This document shows positions 34,146-43,042 of a stretch of 64,000 nt of DNA, piece by piece. The DNA comes from Pelomonas baiyunensis (GTDB lineage: Bacteria > Pseudomonadota > Gammaproteobacteria > Burkholderiales > Burkholderiaceae_C). The stretch's first letter is position 1; each line of letters opens with the position of its first letter. The DNA lies in NCBI RefSeq assembly GCF_043555935.1, contig NZ_JBIGIB010000003.1, forward strand, positions 620,001 to 684,000, given 5' to 3'. A program made the translations under genes and the position numbers. The notes beneath the pieces were generated by a model. It did no database searches, had not been told where the DNA came from, and saw only the letters and a program-made list of their open reading frames with translations.

Positions 34146-36197
34146 TCAGAGGCCGCGCTTGGCCTGTGTCAGCAGCGTGGCCACCTCGCTGCTCACCTGG
34201 GCAAAGGCCGAGCCGGAGCCGATCAGGCGCTCAGCCTGGTCGTACTGTCCGCCGTTGATCCGCCGGGCCACGTCACCGGCCACCTGGTGGAACTGCGCGT
34301 GCTTGCCCAGCAGGGCCACAAACGTCGGGCGGGTGCCCCAGCGGCGTTGACCGTCGCCGTGCAACCAGCGGCCCAGCGGGCATTGGTCGTCACGGCACAG
34401 CGTGTCGGCGTCCAGGTGGCTGCGTTCCGCGATGGCCTGGCGCAGCTTGACCTTCCAGTCACGGTGCGCGCCGATGGCGGCATCGAAGTCGAAGTCGGCC
34501 GCCACGGCGGTGGTGGTCGGTGCGTCGTCATCGGCCCCCGAGTCGGCCGGCAGCACGAAGCGCGACACCTCGCCCACCAGGCCGTCGGCCTGGGCCTTGA
34601 GCGAGGCGGCGGCGGCGGCGGTTTCTTCCACCAGTGCGGCGTTTTGCTGCGTGGCGCGGTCCAGTTCCTGCACGGCCTGGCCGATCTGCGCGATGCCCTG
34701 GCTTTCCTCGCGTGCGGCGTGGGCCACGTCGCCCAGCAGCTGGTCCACGCGCTGGGATCCGTCCACGATCTGCGCAATGGTTTCGCCGGCGCGGCTCACG
34801 ATGTCGGTGCCGGTTTCCACCTGCTCCACGCTGCGCCCGATCAGCGTCTTGATTTCCTTGGCCGCCTCGGCACTGCGTTGCGCCAGCATGCGCACCTCGC
34901 TGGCCACCACGGCGAAGCCCCGGCCCTGCTCGCCGGCGCGTGCGGCTTCCACCGCGGCGTTCAGCGCCAGGATGTTGGTCTGGAACGAGATGCCGTCGAT
35001 GGTGCCGATGATGTCGGCGATGCGGGTGGACGACTCGCGGATGCCCTGCATCGTGCGCACCACCTCCTGCATCACCTGGCCGCCGTCCGCTGCGGTTTGC
35101 GCGTTGCGGCGTGCCAGGTCGGCGGCTTCGGCCGTGTGCTCGGCGCTGTGGTTGACCGTGGCCGACATCTCTTCCATCGACGCGGCCGATTCCTCGATGT
35201 TGGCCGCGGCCTGCTCGGTGCGGGCGGAGAGGTCCATCGCACCGCTGGCGATCTCGTCGCTGGAATGCATGATCTGGTCGCTGGAGCGGCGCACGCGGCG
35301 CACCATGCGACGCAGCGAGTCCTGCATGGCGGCGAGTTCGCGCATCAGGTCGGCCGCTTCGTCGCGCCCCCACGGCTCTGGCGTGGTGGTCAGGTCGCCC
35401 GAGGTCATGGCCCGCAGGTGCTCCCGCGTTTCATTCAGGCCGCCGGTCATCACCTTGTAGAAGCTCAGGAACAGGTAGCCCGCCACGCCCAGCATCAGCG
35501 CCACGACGATGGCGGCCTCGCGGATGGCGACCATCTCGGCGTCGCGCAGGTCGTCCACGTACAGGCCCGAGCCGATCACCCAGCCCCAGGGCTCGAAGCC
35601 CTTCACGAAGGACATCTTGTCCACCGGCTGTTGCTGGCCCGGTTTGGGCCACTGGTAGGCCACGAAGCCTTGGCCGTGCCGGCGCACTTCATTCACAAAA
35701 CCCTGGAACAGCGGGAAGCCGTTGGGGTCTTTGATGTTGCTGCCGTCCTGGCCGTTGAGCTCGGGCTTGATCGGGTGCAGCACGATGCGGTGCTGCATGT
35801 CGTTGATCCAGAAATATTCCTTGCCGTCGTAGCGCATCTGCCCGATGACCTGCTTGGCGCGGGCCTGCGCTTCCTCGCGCGGCAGGCCGGCCGCTTCCAG
35901 CCCCTGGGCCCACACCAGCACGCTGTGGGCCACCTCCACGTGCTGGCGCACGGCGGCCTGGCGCTCGGCCAACTGGTCGTCCGCCTGGTCCTGGATCAGC
36001 CAGGCCAGCAGCGCCAGCATCGGCAGCACGAAGGTGGCGGAAATCAACAGCGCCTTGGCGCCGAACTGCAGGTTGCGAAACAGCCGGATGCCCGGCGCCC
36101 ACAGGCCGTGGTGGGTGAAGAAACCGCTTTCATCGGCGCGCGAACGGGCGGCAGGGCGAGCCGGCGACCGTGTCGCAGCGGCAAGGGTGTTCGACAT
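34146..36197 (-). CDS. Chemoreceptor with Cache sensor and C-terminal CZB domain
   Basis: 683 residues: TM1 (about 45-68), a single-Cache-like periplasmic sensor (about 69-225, with RYDGKEYFWINDM and PEWGWVIGSGLYVDD-type segment), TM2 (about 230-250), HAMP, a methyl-accepting signalling hairpin (about 300-560, tip IDGISFQTNILALNAAVEAA), and a CZB zinc-binding domain (about 580-683) with HLDADTLCRDDQCPLGRW and HAQFHQ. CZB domains respond to zinc or oxidants such as hypochlorous acid; the Cache domain should bind small organic ligands, so the receptor may integrate two inputs. It sits between two DUF1800/DUF1501 pairs. Confidence 0.92.
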   Translation of the reverse strand: MSNTLAAATRSPARPAARSRADESGFFTHHGLWAPGIRLFRNLQFGAKALLISATFVLPMLALLAWLIQDQADDQLAERQAAVRQHVEVAHSVLVWAQGLEAAGLPREEAQARAKQVIGQMRYDGKEYFWINDMQHRIVLHPIKPELNGQDGSNIKDPNGFPLFQGFVNEVRRHGQGFVAYQWPKPGQQQPVDKMSFVKGFEPWGWVIGSGLYVDDLRDAEMVAIREAAIVVALMLGVAGYLFLSFYKVMTGGLNETREHLRAMTSGDLTTTPEPWGRDEAADLMRELAAMQDSLRRMVRRVRRSSDQIMHSSDEIASGAMDLSARTEQAAANIEESAASMEEMSATVNHSAEHTAEAADLARRNAQTAADGGQVMQEVVRTMQGIRESSTRIADIIGTIDGISFQTNILALNAAVEAARAGEQGRGFAVVASEVRMLAQRSAEAAKEIKTLIGRSVEQVETGTDIVSRAGETIAQIVDGSQRVDQLLGDVAHAAREESQGIAQIGQAVQELDRATQQNAALVEETAAAAASLKAQADGLVGEVSRFVLPADSGADDDAPTTTAVAADFDFDAAIGAHRDWKVKLRQAIAERSHLDADTLCRDDQCPLGRWLHGDGQRRWGTRPTFVALLGKHAQFHQVAGDVARRINGGQYDQAERLIGSGSAFAQVSSEVATLLTQAKRGL

Positions 36198-36294
36198 GGG
36201 GGATGCAGGGACAAGGAGGAGCGACCGATGCTAGGTCAATCGTTTGCAGCGCCCCTTGTCTCGAATCAACTACTCCTGCGGCTGCGGGCTTCGG

Positions 36295-36310
36295 TGCGCA
36301 TTAATGCGCA
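36295..36310. promoter_or_regulatory. Perfect 16-bp palindrome
   Basis: TGCGCATTAATGCGCA is perfectly self-complementary. It lies 11 bp past the DUF1501 stop codon and about 100 bp upstream of the chemoreceptor ATG, both read on the minus strand. It could be an operator for the receptor gene or a hairpin at the end of the DUF1501 message. Confidence 0.4.
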
Positions 36311-36320
36311 GCTGCGGCCG

Positions 36321-37655
36321 TCAGCCGAAGTAGCCGAGGTTGCGAACCGTGAAATTGTTCAGATGCGGAAACACCACACCCAGGTCCGCAGCGCTCACGC
36401 CGAACCACGCCGCCAGCGTGGCGCTCATCTGATCGACCCCGGTGCTGGGCAGCCAGCGGCCCTCGCCGGACACGTCGTCCGGCCCACCCAGGGTGAGGTC
36501 GGGCATGCGCCCGTACAGCCCGCCGCGCACCGCGCCGCCCAGCACGAACTGGTGGTTGCCCCAGGCGTGGTCGGTCCCGCCGCCGGAGGCCGGTTGCAGC
36601 GTGCGGGCGAAGTCGCTGGCGGTGAAGGTGGTCACGGACTGGGCCAGCCCCAGTTGCTGCATGGCGTCGTAGAAGGCCTTGAGCGCCGGGCCCAGATCGC
36701 TGAACAAGGCCTGCTGTTGGTTGAGTTGGTCGTTGTGGGTGTCGAAGCCGCCCAGGCTCACGAAGAACAGCTGCCGGTTCACGCCCAGCCCGGCCCGGCC
36801 TTCGATCATCTTGGCCACGGTCAGCAGTTGCTGCGCGACGCTGCTGTTGAGCCCGCTGAACAGGCCCGACACGCTGCCCGTGCCGGACAGGGCCGTGTTC
36901 AAGGCATTGCTGGCCTTCAACGCTTGGTTGAGTACGCTGGCCGCAGCGTGGGCCTCGGCGTTGGCGTAGGGCAACTGCAGCAGGCCTTGGTACAGGCCGT
37001 ACAGCGGGTTGGCGCTGGGGTTGTTGCCAAAGCCGCGGATGGCAAAGCTGTTGCCCGAACCCACGGTCAGCCCCTGCGCGGTGGCGCCGGTCATGAAGAC
37101 GTTGTTGCCGCTGACCGACAGCGCCATGGGCACGGCGGCGCCGCTGGCCTGCAGGTCGGCCACCCGGCCGCCCCAGCCCGCGGGTGAGGCGCCCGCGCTG
37201 GTGAACGACTGACCGCGCTGCCACTGCGCCTGCTGGTCGTCGTGGGAGAACAGGTTGGGCGGCACGGCCGCATTGCCGGCCCGGTACTCGGCCTTGGTCA
37301 GCGGCTTCACCAGCGGGCCGACGTTGGCTTGCACCGCGAGGTGGCCCTGGGCCCAGATGTCGGCGAGCGGCGACAGCGCCGGGTGCAGGCCCACGTTGCT
37401 GCCGTTCAACGTGGCCAGCGACGACTGCGCCAGGCTCAACCCGCCGGCGCCTGCCACACCGCGCGCTTTGGCGTAGGCGGCGTAGCCCGCGGTGTCAGTG
37501 GGCACGACCATGTTGTTGCCGTCGTTGCCGCCGTACAGGAACACGCACACCAGGGCGCGGTAGTCGCTGCCGAGCAGCGGCGCGGCCAGCGAGGGCAGGG
37601 CGGCGCTGCCGGCGAGGGCGGCGGCGTGGGAGAGCAGATGGCGACGATTCAGCAT
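36321..37655 (-). CDS. DUF1501 protein (pair 2)
   Basis: 444 residues. The leader LNRRHLLSHAAALAG is twin-arginine-like. Family core: VCVFLYGGNDGNNMVVP, LHPALSPLADIW, NLFSHDDQQAQWQRG, SLGGFDTHNDQ, SDFARTLQPASGGGTDHAWGNH and VFPHLNNF. It differs from pair 1 by a longer Gly/Ala/Ser middle region. Separated from its DUF1800 partner by 176 bp containing two hairpins, unlike pair 1 where the gap is 7 bp. Confidence 0.87.
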   Translation of the reverse strand: MLNRRHLLSHAAALAGSAALPSLAAPLLGSDYRALVCVFLYGGNDGNNMVVPTDTAGYAAYAKARGVAGAGGLSLAQSSLATLNGSNVGLHPALSPLADIWAQGHLAVQANVGPLVKPLTKAEYRAGNAAVPPNLFSHDDQQAQWQRGQSFTSAGASPAGWGGRVADLQASGAAVPMALSVSGNNVFMTGATAQGLTVGSGNSFAIRGFGNNPSANPLYGLYQGLLQLPYANAEAHAAASVLNQALKASNALNTALSGTGSVSGLFSGLNSSVAQQLLTVAKMIEGRAGLGVNRQLFFVSLGGFDTHNDQLNQQQALFSDLGPALKAFYDAMQQLGLAQSVTTFTASDFARTLQPASGGGTDHAWGNHQFVLGGAVRGGLYGRMPDLTLGGPDDVSGEGRWLPSTGVDQMSATLAAWFGVSAADLGVVFPHLNNFTVRNLGYFG

Positions 37656-37725
37656 GTCAGTTCTCCGATGGGAACGCAGGAATCTGCGGGCCGAGCGCTG
37701 GGCCGTTCCCGAGCCGGCCCGTCAG

Positions 37726-37776
37726 GCGATGTGCTTGCCGGTCAATCCGGCAAGCATCGCCGTCCCCACGGGGGAC
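37726..37776 (-). other. Two intergenic hairpins between DUF1800 and DUF1501 (pair 2)
   Basis: A long stem (GCGATG..GCTTGCCGG with CCGGCAAGC.ATCGC, one two-base bulge, five-base loop; 37726-37760) is followed by a perfect GTCCCC/GGGGAC stem (37762-37776). No T-tract follows. They may protect or uncouple the two cistrons. The first resembles the hairpin at 44958-44992. Confidence 0.5.
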
Positions 37777-37831
37777 CGACCCGGCTGGCCCGCGTTCAGC
37801 GAGGCGAGAGTGGGCGAGGGGCCTTGTCACC

Positions 37832-39523
37832 TCAGTTCTCCACCAAGTACTCGGGCGACATCGCGGCCAGGAAGAGTGCCGCCTTGGCGCGGTCCAGCGG
37901 CCGGGTGGCCGGCGCCAGCTGCGCGGCCTTCAGCAGCGCGGTTTGCAGAGCCGGGCTGGCGCGTCCGGCAAACATCACGCGGTTGATCTCGGCCACCAGG
38001 GCCGCAGGCGTGGCCGCCAGGGTTTGCCAGCGCGTCAGGTCGATGGCGGTGCCTGTGGCGCCGGCCACGGTGGTGTCCGGCGGCACCGGTTTGCCGCTGA
38101 GCAGCGTGGCCAGCGCGCCGCTGAGCTTGAAGGCCGCGCTGGCGTTGAACACGCCGAAGGCGGGGCCGTCCAGGCTGGTGTTGTCCGGCAGGTCGTAGTC
38201 GGGCGTGAAGAAGTTGAAGACGCTGGGCGGGCTGTACACCGGCTGGCTGAGGTTGGCGGCCTGTGCGCGCAGCCACACGCCGTCGCTGCTGCCTCCGAGG
38301 CTGCGTATCAGGTGGGTGAGCTGCACGATGGGCTCCCGCAGCTTGCCGAAGCGGCTCGGGTCTTGCGGCGTGGCGGCTTCCGGGTCGGTCAGGATGGCGG
38401 TGAGCACGGCCTTCATGTCGCCGCGTGGCGTGGTGGTGGTGCTGGTGCGCACGCCGGCGGGGGTGGTGAGGGCCACGGTGCCGCCGTTGAACGCCTGGCT
38501 CACGCGCTGCACGTAGGCGGGGCTCGGGTTGGCGGTGACGAACTGCTGGATCAGTTGCCGCCCGATGAAGGGGCCGACGTTGGGGTGGTTGAAGATGTTG
38601 TCGATGGCGGCGTCCAGGTCGGCCTGGGCGGTTTGGCCGGCCGGCAGCGTCACCCCGTTGAGCAACCGTTTGGCGGCGGTGTCGTGGTGGTCGTTGAACG
38701 CGATCATGGGCGCGTCGTAGTAGCTCGGGTTGCCGAACCGGTTGCGGGTGGCGCCCGGCCGCGGGGCATAGGTCCAGCCGGTGAAGGCGTGGGCAAAGCC
38801 CTCCACGGTGTCTTGGTCGTACGTGGGGATGGGCTGGCCGCGTGCATCCAGGCGCGCGCTGCCATCGGCGTTGAGCTGCCACAGCCCGATGGAGAACAGC
38901 TGCAGCACCTCGCGGGCGAAGTTCTCGTTGGGCTCGATGCCCTTGGCCGGGTTGGGCTTGTCGTTGTTGGCCATGTTCAGGTAGCGGCCCATGGCGGGCG
39001 ACATCGCCACCTCGCGCAGCACGTCGCGGAAGTTGCCGAACGCGTGGCGCAGGAAGATGCGCTGGTACTTCGCCATCGCGTTGGGCAGCTTGATGACGTT
39101 GCCCGACACCACCAGGATTTCGCTCAGTGCCAGGGCTGTGCGCTGGCGCAGTTGGTCTGGCTGCTGCATCGCGTTGGCGAAGAACTGCACCTGCACCGGG
39201 AAGAGCGAGTAGTTGTCGCGCTTGCAGGTGGCGGCGGTGCCGGTGGGGCAGCCTTTGTTGGGGTCGGGGTCCACCCAGGCAACGCCGGTGAAGTCGGAGT
39301 CGCGGCGGGTGAATTGGTCTTGCAGCCAGGCCAGCCGGCCGCCGCTCATCACGGCCGCCACGCTGGCCTCGGTCGGCCCGAAGCTGGCCTGGCCGAGGAA
39401 GCGCCGGGCCTCCGAATCGCTCAAGGCCGGGGCGGCACGAACATCGGCTGCGGCGGCCGGGCCGTGCAGCAGGGCTGCGGTGGCGGCCAGCACGGCCGGG
39501 ACGACCAGGGGGGCGAGGCGCAT
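37832..39523 (-). CDS. DUF1800 protein (pair 2)
   Basis: 563 residues with a Sec-type signal peptide (about 1-26, AAA-D) and family blocks: EARRFLGQASFGPTEA, FFANAMQQPDQLRQRTALAL, LRHAFGNFRDVLREVAMSPAM, NENFAREVLQLFSIGLWQLN, YDQDTVEGFAHAFTGW and VYSPPSVFNFFTPDY. ATG 39523 with GAGGAGA upstream is preferred; the longer open frame runs into non-coding sequence. First gene of a likely two-gene unit with the DUF1501 gene. Function unknown, as for the whole family. Confidence 0.87.
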   Translation of the reverse strand: MRLAPLVVPAVLAATAALLHGPAAAADVRAAPALSDSEARRFLGQASFGPTEASVAAVMSGGRLAWLQDQFTRRDSDFTGVAWVDPDPNKGCPTGTAATCKRDNYSLFPVQVQFFANAMQQPDQLRQRTALALSEILVVSGNVIKLPNAMAKYQRIFLRHAFGNFRDVLREVAMSPAMGRYLNMANNDKPNPAKGIEPNENFAREVLQLFSIGLWQLNADGSARLDARGQPIPTYDQDTVEGFAHAFTGWTYAPRPGATRNRFGNPSYYDAPMIAFNDHHDTAAKRLLNGVTLPAGQTAQADLDAAIDNIFNHPNVGPFIGRQLIQQFVTANPSPAYVQRVSQAFNGGTVALTTPAGVRTSTTTTPRGDMKAVLTAILTDPEAATPQDPSRFGKLREPIVQLTHLIRSLGGSSDGVWLRAQAANLSQPVYSPPSVFNFFTPDYDLPDNTSLDGPAFGVFNASAAFKLSGALATLLSGKPVPPDTTVAGATGTAIDLTRWQTLAATPAALVAEINRVMFAGRASPALQTALLKAAQLAPATRPLDRAKAALFLAAMSPEYLVEN

Positions 39524-39745
39524 GGGCAGTCTCCTCAAAGCGGCCGCGATCTTGATCCTGCGCGGCGCTGCCGTCTCGCCTGGAGTTGTGCCCATTGGTA
39601 AGCAAACCCTGCCGGCGGTTGCGACGCCCTTCCAGCCTGTCCGGGCGCTGTCATGCGGGGTGGTTGTCAGCGCTTGTCGTGCGGTTTGCACGCGGCCCGC
39701 ACTTGCGGCCTCGGTGCCGCCGTGCATGCCGGCGGCCACTATCCT

Positions 39746-40606
39746 TCAGCCAGGCTGCTGCAGGCGCGCGAGATCGCCGGTCCAGTCGGCCCAATGCCGG
39801 CGCACCGCCTCGCGCTGCCGGGCGTCCATCTGGTTGAACACGCGCAGCAGGCTGGCGATCAGCTCCTCGCGGTGCGGCATCTCTTGCGGCAGGGTCTGGC
39901 TGTTGCGCAGCAAGAGCGCGGTGCCGCCCGGGCCGTCGTGGTGGGCCCAGGCGCGCAGGGCGTCCAGCGTGCGGGCCTGGCGGACGGCGCGGGCCTGCGC
40001 CAGGGCGGGCACGTCCGGGCGCCAGCCCTCGGCCTCGGCGCGTGCGTGCCGGCGGGTGGTGCGATCCAGGTCGCCCAGCCAGCGTTCCAGCGCGCTCACA
40101 TAGCGCGAGGCGCGGTCGCTGGCGGGGCCGTTTTGCTGGGCCAGCCACTCGGCGGTCTTGTCGTCCAGCGTGCGCTCCAGGTGCTGCCATTGCGCGGGCC
40201 GCAGGTCGGCCAGCACCGGGGCGGCCAGCGGGGCGGCGTGTTGCAGGCAACGCTCCAGGCTGGCCCGCGCGCCGCGCTCCAGCGCGAGCAGCTCATCGGG
40301 CGTGACCGTGCCGTCGTCCAGCGCGGCCTGGGCCTGGCGCAGCAGGGCCTGCCAGTGCGGCAGTTCCTCGCGCCGGTGCCAGGCCTGCCAGGCGCGCAGT
40401 TGCTCGCGCAGCCGGGCTTGTTGGGGGCGGTCCAGGTCCAGGTAGCGGTCCAGCCACAGGCCACCCAGCAGGGGCAGCTGGTTGTAGGCCAGCCCGAGGC
40501 TGGAGCAGCCGGCCAGTGCCAGCGTCAGCACCAGCACCGGCAGCAGGGCCCAGCGGGAGATGCCGTGGGCGATCCGGCTGGCGATCCGGCGGGGCAGGGG
40601 CAACAT
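39746..40606 (-). CDS. DUF6279-type lipoprotein
   Basis: 286 residues. N-terminal basic stretch, hydrophobic segment and lipobox LALAGC (Cys33), then CSSLGLAYNQLPLLGGLWLDRYLDLD, a start typical of this helical lipoprotein family found in gammaproteobacteria and betaproteobacteria. The rest is Arg/Leu/Ala-rich helix with no catalytic motif. Anchoring in the outer or inner membrane leaflet is inferred from the lipobox. Divergent from the protease gene at 40716; single gene. Confidence 0.78.
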   Translation of the reverse strand: MLPLPRRIASRIAHGISRWALLPVLVLTLALAGCSSLGLAYNQLPLLGGLWLDRYLDLDRPQQARLREQLRAWQAWHRREELPHWQALLRQAQAALDDGTVTPDELLALERGARASLERCLQHAAPLAAPVLADLRPAQWQHLERTLDDKTAEWLAQQNGPASDRASRYVSALERWLGDLDRTTRRHARAEAEGWRPDVPALAQARAVRQARTLDALRAWAHHDGPGGTALLLRNSQTLPQEMPHREELIASLLRVFNQMDARQREAVRRHWADWTGDLARLQQPG

Positions 40607-40715
40607 GCCCGGATGCTCGCAGGCTGAGCGGGGGCTGTCATGCCGTGGGGTATTTCGGGGTCATGGGCCCGAGCAGGCCGGCACCGCCGCGTGGCGCGGT
40701 TATCGTTGCTGCACT

Positions 40716-41213
40716 GTGCCGTCCAAGGAACTGCCCCACACCTTCAAGCTGCTGACCATCTGGCTGGTGGTCATGCTCGGCGTGTTTCTGGCGTTCAAGG
40801 CCTGGGAGCGCGAGCGCGAGGCCAGCCGCTTCCAACTGGCCGGCCAGACCGTGGTGCTGGCGCGAGCGCCGGACGGGCACTTCCACTGGCCGGGGCGCGT
40901 CAATGGCATCGCGGTGGACTTTCTCGTGGACACCGGCGCCAGCAGCACGGCCTTGCCGCAGGCGCTGGCCGAGCAGGCTGGCCTGGCGCCGCTGGGTTCG
41001 GTGCGCACGCAAACCGCCGGGGGCGCGGTGCGCGGGTTCGTGGCTCGCGCCGACGTGACCCTGCAAGGCGGCGTGCAGGCGGCCCGGCTGCCGGTGACCG
41101 TGCTGCCCGACCTGGCCGCGCCGCTGCTGGGCATGGACGTGCTCGGCCGGCTGCATTTCTCGCAGAAGCCGGGCGAGCTTCGCATCGAACCGCAGGACGC
41201 TGACAGCCGATGA
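40716..41213 (+). CDS. Membrane-anchored retropepsin-like aspartic protease
   Basis: From GTG 40716, 165 residues: one N-terminal membrane helix (about 10-28) then a retropepsin-fold domain with the catalytic triplet FLVDTGASSTALP (Asp about 72) and a closing LLGMDVLGRLHFSQ, matching the bacterial clan AA family of TIGR02281 type. These act as homodimers, one Asp each; the substrate in bacteria is unknown. Its stop overlaps the start of the TraB/GumN gene in ATGA, so the two are co-translated. Confidence 0.83.
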   Translation: MPSKELPHTFKLLTIWLVVMLGVFLAFKAWEREREASRFQLAGQTVVLARAPDGHFHWPGRVNGIAVDFLVDTGASSTALPQALAEQAGLAPLGSVRTQTAGGAVRGFVARADVTLQGGVQAARLPVTVLPDLAAPLLGMDVLGRLHFSQKPGELRIEPQDADSR

Positions 41214-42169
41214 CACGCCTCTTTTCCTGGCGGCCCAGCCGTTCGTGGTCGGCTCTGGGGTTGCGGCTGATGGCGCTGCTGATGTGGAGCGCCAGCGCCA
41301 GCCACGCGGCCTGCCCGCCACCGGAGCCGCCCGTGCCCACCGTGGCGCAGGTGCGCGCCTGGCTGCCCACGGCGCCGGACCGCGGCCTCTTGTGGCGCAT
41401 CACCCGGGGCGGCCATAGCAGCTACCTCTACGGCACGCTGCACATCGGCAAGCCGGCGTGGGCCGTGCCGGGCCCGGCCCTGCGTGCTGCCTGGGCCGAC
41501 ACCGAGGTGCTGGCTGTGGAGCTGGACCCGGCGGATGTGATGCCTGCGCTGGCGGCCTTGCCGCCGCCAGCCCCGCTGCCGCCGGCCCTGGCGCGTCGCA
41601 TGGCACAGCAAACCCGCGCCGCTTGCCTGCCGCCGGACGCGCTGGCGCGGTTGCCGGCGATGTTGCAGCTCAGCACGCTCACGCTGATGGAAGTGCGCCG
41701 CGACGGCTTTGACGCCGGCTTCGGTCAGGACGTGGTGCTGCTGGGCTGGGCCAAGGCCGAAGCCCGGCCCGTGTTGTCGCTGGAAAGCGTGCAGGAGCAG
41801 CTGGACGCGCTGAGCCCCGGTGAGCAGGAGGCCGAGCTGTTGGGCAGTTCGCTGCGCCAGTTGCAGCAGGGCCGTGTGCGCGCGCCGCTGCGCAAGCTGG
41901 CGGCCGCGTGGTCGCGCGGCGACCTCGCCACGCTGGGCGACTACGGCCGCTGGTGCGACTGCGCCGACAGCCCGGCCGAGCGCGCCTGGCTCGCCCGCGT
42001 GAACGACGGCCGCAACGGGCCGCTGGCGGCGCGCATCACCGCCTTGCACGGCCAGGGCCAGCGCCTGCTGGTGGCCGTGGGGGCGCTGCACATGACCGGC
42101 CCGCAGGCCTTGCCGCGCTTGTTGCAGGCCGAAGGCTTTGAGGTCGAACAACTGGTGCCGAGCCGGTAG
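41210..42169 (+). CDS. TraB/GumN-family exported protein
   Basis: 319 residues with a signal peptide (about 1-34, SHA-A) and the two family motifs: GTLHIG near the N-terminus (about 75) and VGALHMTGPQ near the C-terminus, which carry conserved Gly-His residues. The TraB/GumN family is distantly related to Tiki metalloproteases. A role as an envelope hydrolase is inferred. Translationally coupled to the retropepsin-like protease upstream, which hints at a shared proteolytic function. Confidence 0.85.
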   Translation: MTRLFSWRPSRSWSALGLRLMALLMWSASASHAACPPPEPPVPTVAQVRAWLPTAPDRGLLWRITRGGHSSYLYGTLHIGKPAWAVPGPALRAAWADTEVLAVELDPADVMPALAALPPPAPLPPALARRMAQQTRAACLPPDALARLPAMLQLSTLTLMEVRRDGFDAGFGQDVVLLGWAKAEARPVLSLESVQEQLDALSPGEQEAELLGSSLRQLQQGRVRAPLRKLAAAWSRGDLATLGDYGRWCDCADSPAERAWLARVNDGRNGPLAARITALHGQGQRLLVAVGALHMTGPQALPRLLQAEGFEVEQLVPSR

Positions 42170-42208
42170 CATCCCCCCACCGCCGGCGCTGCCGGGAGGA
42201 GACAGTCC

Positions 42209-43042
42209 ATGAGCGACAGCAGCTTCACCAAGTTCGTGCCCGGGTTTGAATTCCTGCAAGGGCTGGTCAAGAACGCGGGTTCGGCCCTGCCGGGCATCGG
42301 CCAGTGGGTGGCGCCCACGCTGAACCCGGAGGAGTTGTCCAAGCGCATTGAAGAGCTGCGCACCGTGCAGTTCTGGCTGGAACAGAACGCCCGCATGCTG
42401 GCCGCCACCATCCAGGCGCTGGAGGTGCAGCGCATGACGCTGTCCACGCTCAAGTCCATGAACGTGCCGCTGACCGACCTGCGCGACAGCCTCAAGCTGC
42501 CCACCGGCATGGAAGCACCCGCCTGGCCCAGCATCCCGCCGGAGATCCTGTCGGCCGCAGCGCCGGCCGCGCAAGCCGCCGCCAAAACCGCCGTGAAAAC
42601 CGCCGCCAAAACCGCAGCCACCACGGCCAAGGTGGCCGCCAAGACCGTGAAGACTGCCGGTGACGCCGCCAAGGCCGCCGGCGTGCCCGGCGCGGCGGTA
42701 GACCCCACCCAGTGGTGGACGGCGCTGACCCAGCAGTTCACGCAGCTCGCCACTTCCGCCATGAAAGACAGCGCCACCGACGCGGCCCGCCACCTGGCCG
42801 GCAACCTGGTGAAGCAGTCGTTCGACGCCGCCAGCGACACCCTGCGCAAGGCCGCCACCGTGCCCGGGGCCGTGGTGGGCAGTGTGGCCAAGGGCCTGGC
42901 CGGTGTGACGGACGAACCCGCTCGACCGGCCGCGCGCACTGCGTCCAGGGCGTCGGGTCAGCCCGTGCGCAAGACGGCGGCCGCCACGAAGACGGCCGCC
43001 AAAACCGCCACGAACGCGGGCAAGAGCCGGCGCACGCCGTGA
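42209..43042 (+). CDS. phaM: PHB granule regulatory protein PhaM
   Basis: 277 residues. The N-terminus FVPGFEFLQGLVK, WVAPTLNPEELSKRI and FWLEQNARMLAATIQALEVQRM match PhaM, which activates PHB synthase, binds granules and attaches them to the nucleoid. The tail is Lys/Ala-rich with KTAAKTA repeats (about 125-150 and 250-275), like histone H1 or AlgP, and should bind DNA. A segment of about 80 residues separates the two basic stretches and makes the protein longer than the usual PhaM. GGAGGAGA lies 8 bp before the ATG. It shows that the organism stores polyhydroxybutyrate, though no pha synthesis gene is in the window. Confidence 0.88.
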   Translation: MSDSSFTKFVPGFEFLQGLVKNAGSALPGIGQWVAPTLNPEELSKRIEELRTVQFWLEQNARMLAATIQALEVQRMTLSTLKSMNVPLTDLRDSLKLPTGMEAPAWPSIPPEILSAAAPAAQAAAKTAVKTAAKTAATTAKVAAKTVKTAGDAAKAAGVPGAAVDPTQWWTALTQQFTQLATSAMKDSATDAARHLAGNLVKQSFDAASDTLRKAATVPGAVVGSVAKGLAGVTDEPARPAARTASRASGQPVRKTAAATKTAAKTATNAGKSRRTP

